NCBI GenBank assembly: GCA_028824125.1
Contig: JAPPES010000026.1
Coordinates: 1 to 64,000 of the forward strand
Reading direction: 5' to 3'
From: Candidatus Poribacteria bacterium
GTDB taxonomy: Bacteria; Poribacteria; WGA-4E; WGA-3G
DNA: 64,000 nucleotides
How positions within the stretch are numbered: position 1 is the first letter of the stretch; each line of letters starts with the position of its first letter. Both the position numbers and the translations under genes were made by a program. The notes beneath the pieces are model-generated. The model had not been told where the DNA came from. It ran no database searches and worked only from the letters and a program-made list of their open reading frames with translations. Shown here piece by piece: positions 62,939 through 64,000 of this stretch.

Positions 62939-64000
62939 CTAAATATCGTGATAGAGGTAGAATTCATACGGATGTGGCCGCATATTAATGGCATCTACTT
63001 CATTTTCGCGTTTGTAATCAATCCAAACATCAAGTACATCTTCTGTGAACACATCACCTTTGAGGAGATATTCGTGGTCATCCTCAAGAGCATCAAGTGC
63101 ATCGCCAAGAGAGACTGGTGTGGATTCAATATCGTCAAGTTCCTCTGGTTCAAGGTCGTAGAGGTCTTTATCCAAAGGATCGCCAGGATGAATTCGGTTC
63201 TGAATTCCATCAAGACCCGCCATCATCAACGCGCTAAAAGCGAGATACGGGTTACAGGATGGGTCAGGGGTTCGAAACTCAACCCGCTTGGCTTTTTCAC
63301 TCTTAGAATATACAGGAATCCGGACACATGCGCTACGGTTTCTCTGAGAGTAAGCGATATTCACAGGCGCCTCATACCCTGGAACCAAACGTTTGTAAGA
63401 ATTGGTTGTCGGAGCAATGATAGCACATAACGAACGCGCATGTGCAAGTAAACCGCCGATGTAATAGAGGGCTGTTTCACTTAGAAGTGAATACCCTTGC
63501 GGATCATAAAAAACGTTCTTTCCGTCTTTCCATAAACTTGTGTGCACGTGCATCCCTGAACCGTTGTCTTGGAAAAGCGGTTTTGGCATGAAGGTAGCTA
63601 CCAAATTGTGGGAACGGGCAACATTTTTGATGATGTATTTATACAACGCAATTTTATCACCGACAGTCGTAAGCGTATCAAAGCGGATGTCAATTTCACC
63701 TTGTCCTGCCGTTCCAACCTCATGGTGATGTACTTCAACATCAACACCGGATTCAATAAGCTTAAGGCAGATTTCTGAACGGATGTCTTGAAGCGTATCT
63801 GATGGCGGAACAGGAAAATAACCCTCTTTATAGCGCGGTTTGTAACCGAGATTAGGATTTTCTTCTTTCCCAGAATTCCAACTACCTTCAACGGAATCAA
63901 CATGATAAAATCCAGAATTTTGGTTTTGCCCGTAACGGATATCGTTTAATAGATAAAATTCTGCTTCAGGTCCCCAATAACTAATATCAGCAATACCTGT
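62939..64000 (-). CDS. glnA: Glutamine synthetase type I, 3' part (runs beyond the window)
   Basis: It makes glutamine from glutamate and ammonia with ATP. The frame is open from 64000 to the stop at 62939, coding for the last 353 residues. Catalytic and metal blocks are [48 protein letters not shown] and [17 protein letters not shown] sequence [15 protein letters not shown] is the usual loop before [12 protein letters not shown]. The family C-terminus is present but contains no obvious adenylylation tyrosine loop in the normal NLYDLP form (the equivalent reads [10 protein letters not shown], so the loop is retained in part). With glnB following, this is a nitrogen-assimilation cluster. Confidence 0.97.
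   Translation of the reverse strand, partial: TGIADISYWGPEAEFYLLNDIRYGQNQNSGFYHVDSVEGSWNSGKEENPNLGYKPRYKEGYFPVPPSDTLQDIRSEICLKLIESGVDVEVHHHEVGTAGQGEIDIRFDTLTTVGDKIALYKYIIKNVARSHNLVATFMPKPLFQDNGSGMHVHTSLWKDGKNVFYDPQGYSLLSETALYYIGGLLAHARSLCAIIAPTTNSYKRLVPGYEAPVNIAYSQRNRSACVRIPVYSKSEKAKRVEFRTPDPSCNPYLAFSALMMAGLDGIQNRIHPGDPLDKDLYDLEPEELDDIESTPVSLGDALDALEDDHEYLLKGDVFTEDVLDVWIDYKRENEVDAINMRPHPYEFYLYHDI

Overview
The gene families point to Candidatus Poribacteria or a close relative (sponge-associated or marine): two phytanoyl-CoA dioxygenase-like proteins, a formylglycine-type sulfatase, xylose-isomerase-like and Gfo/Idh/MocA sugar enzymes, long WD40 proteins, membrane-anchored sigma factors and a chromosome full of short palindromic repeats. 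This is an inference from gene content. No rRNA, tRNA or CRISPR array was seen. The DNA is moderately AT-rich. Genes lie in short operons or alone, separated by repeat-filled spacers.

Layout. 1-4.6 kb: a phytanoyl-CoA dioxygenase-like gene missing its usual N-terminus, a sugar isomerase, a toxin-antitoxin pair whose toxin has two in-frame UGA codons, YjbQ, and a GH32 fructosidase. 4.7-11.2 kb: two tandem genes, each fusing an ECF sigma factor to one membrane span and a large extracytoplasmic beta-propeller. A third copy lies at 48.9-52.1 kb on the other strand. 11.2-16 kb: repeat elements around a Stf0-type sulfotransferase, then a DegT aminotransferase, an acetyltransferase and a PhnP-like hydrolase. 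16-24 kb: a MacA-like adaptor with four tandem MacB-like permeases and no ATPase. 24-30 kb: a terpene-cyclase-like secreted protein, a dehydrogenase, a DUF547 protein, a possible ADP-ribosyltransferase-fold protein with a partner gene, a frameshifted relic and a FemAB-like protein. 30-40.6 kb: two tandem secreted WD40 proteins, a sulfatase, a phosphodiesterase, a HEAT lipoprotein, an enolase-superfamily enzyme and a small secreted protein. 40.8-44.7 kb: mnmA-miaA and an AAA-ATPase/nuclease fusion. 44.7-48.8 kb: an accessory region with small envelope proteins, gene fragments and DUF488. 52-64 kb: phytanoyl-CoA dioxygenase, dehydrogenase, paired zinc-ribbon membrane peptides, era, a double-length uvrA, glnB and the 3' part of glnA.

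The most unusual system is the trio of sigma-TM-propeller fusions. All three keep the same spacing through the sigma domains, linker and membrane span. Each is preceded by the same bipartite element (ATGCA[C/A]C[C/A], 16-17 bases, CGTC), which has the shape of an ECF promoter and suggests auto- or cross-regulation. A conserved Shine-Dalgarno-like sequence before Met184, at the end of the sigma part, could also allow the membrane sensor to be made alone. I infer a family of one-protein surface-sensing transcription switches.

A second theme is repeat invasion. At least seven 100-470 bp elements share a terminal inverted repeat beginning TATAGT(A/G)AA. They carry interchangeable internal palindromes and sit directly against gene ends. 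A different palindrome has been absorbed into the uvrA linker as coding sequence, and an mnmA relic lies three bases from one element.
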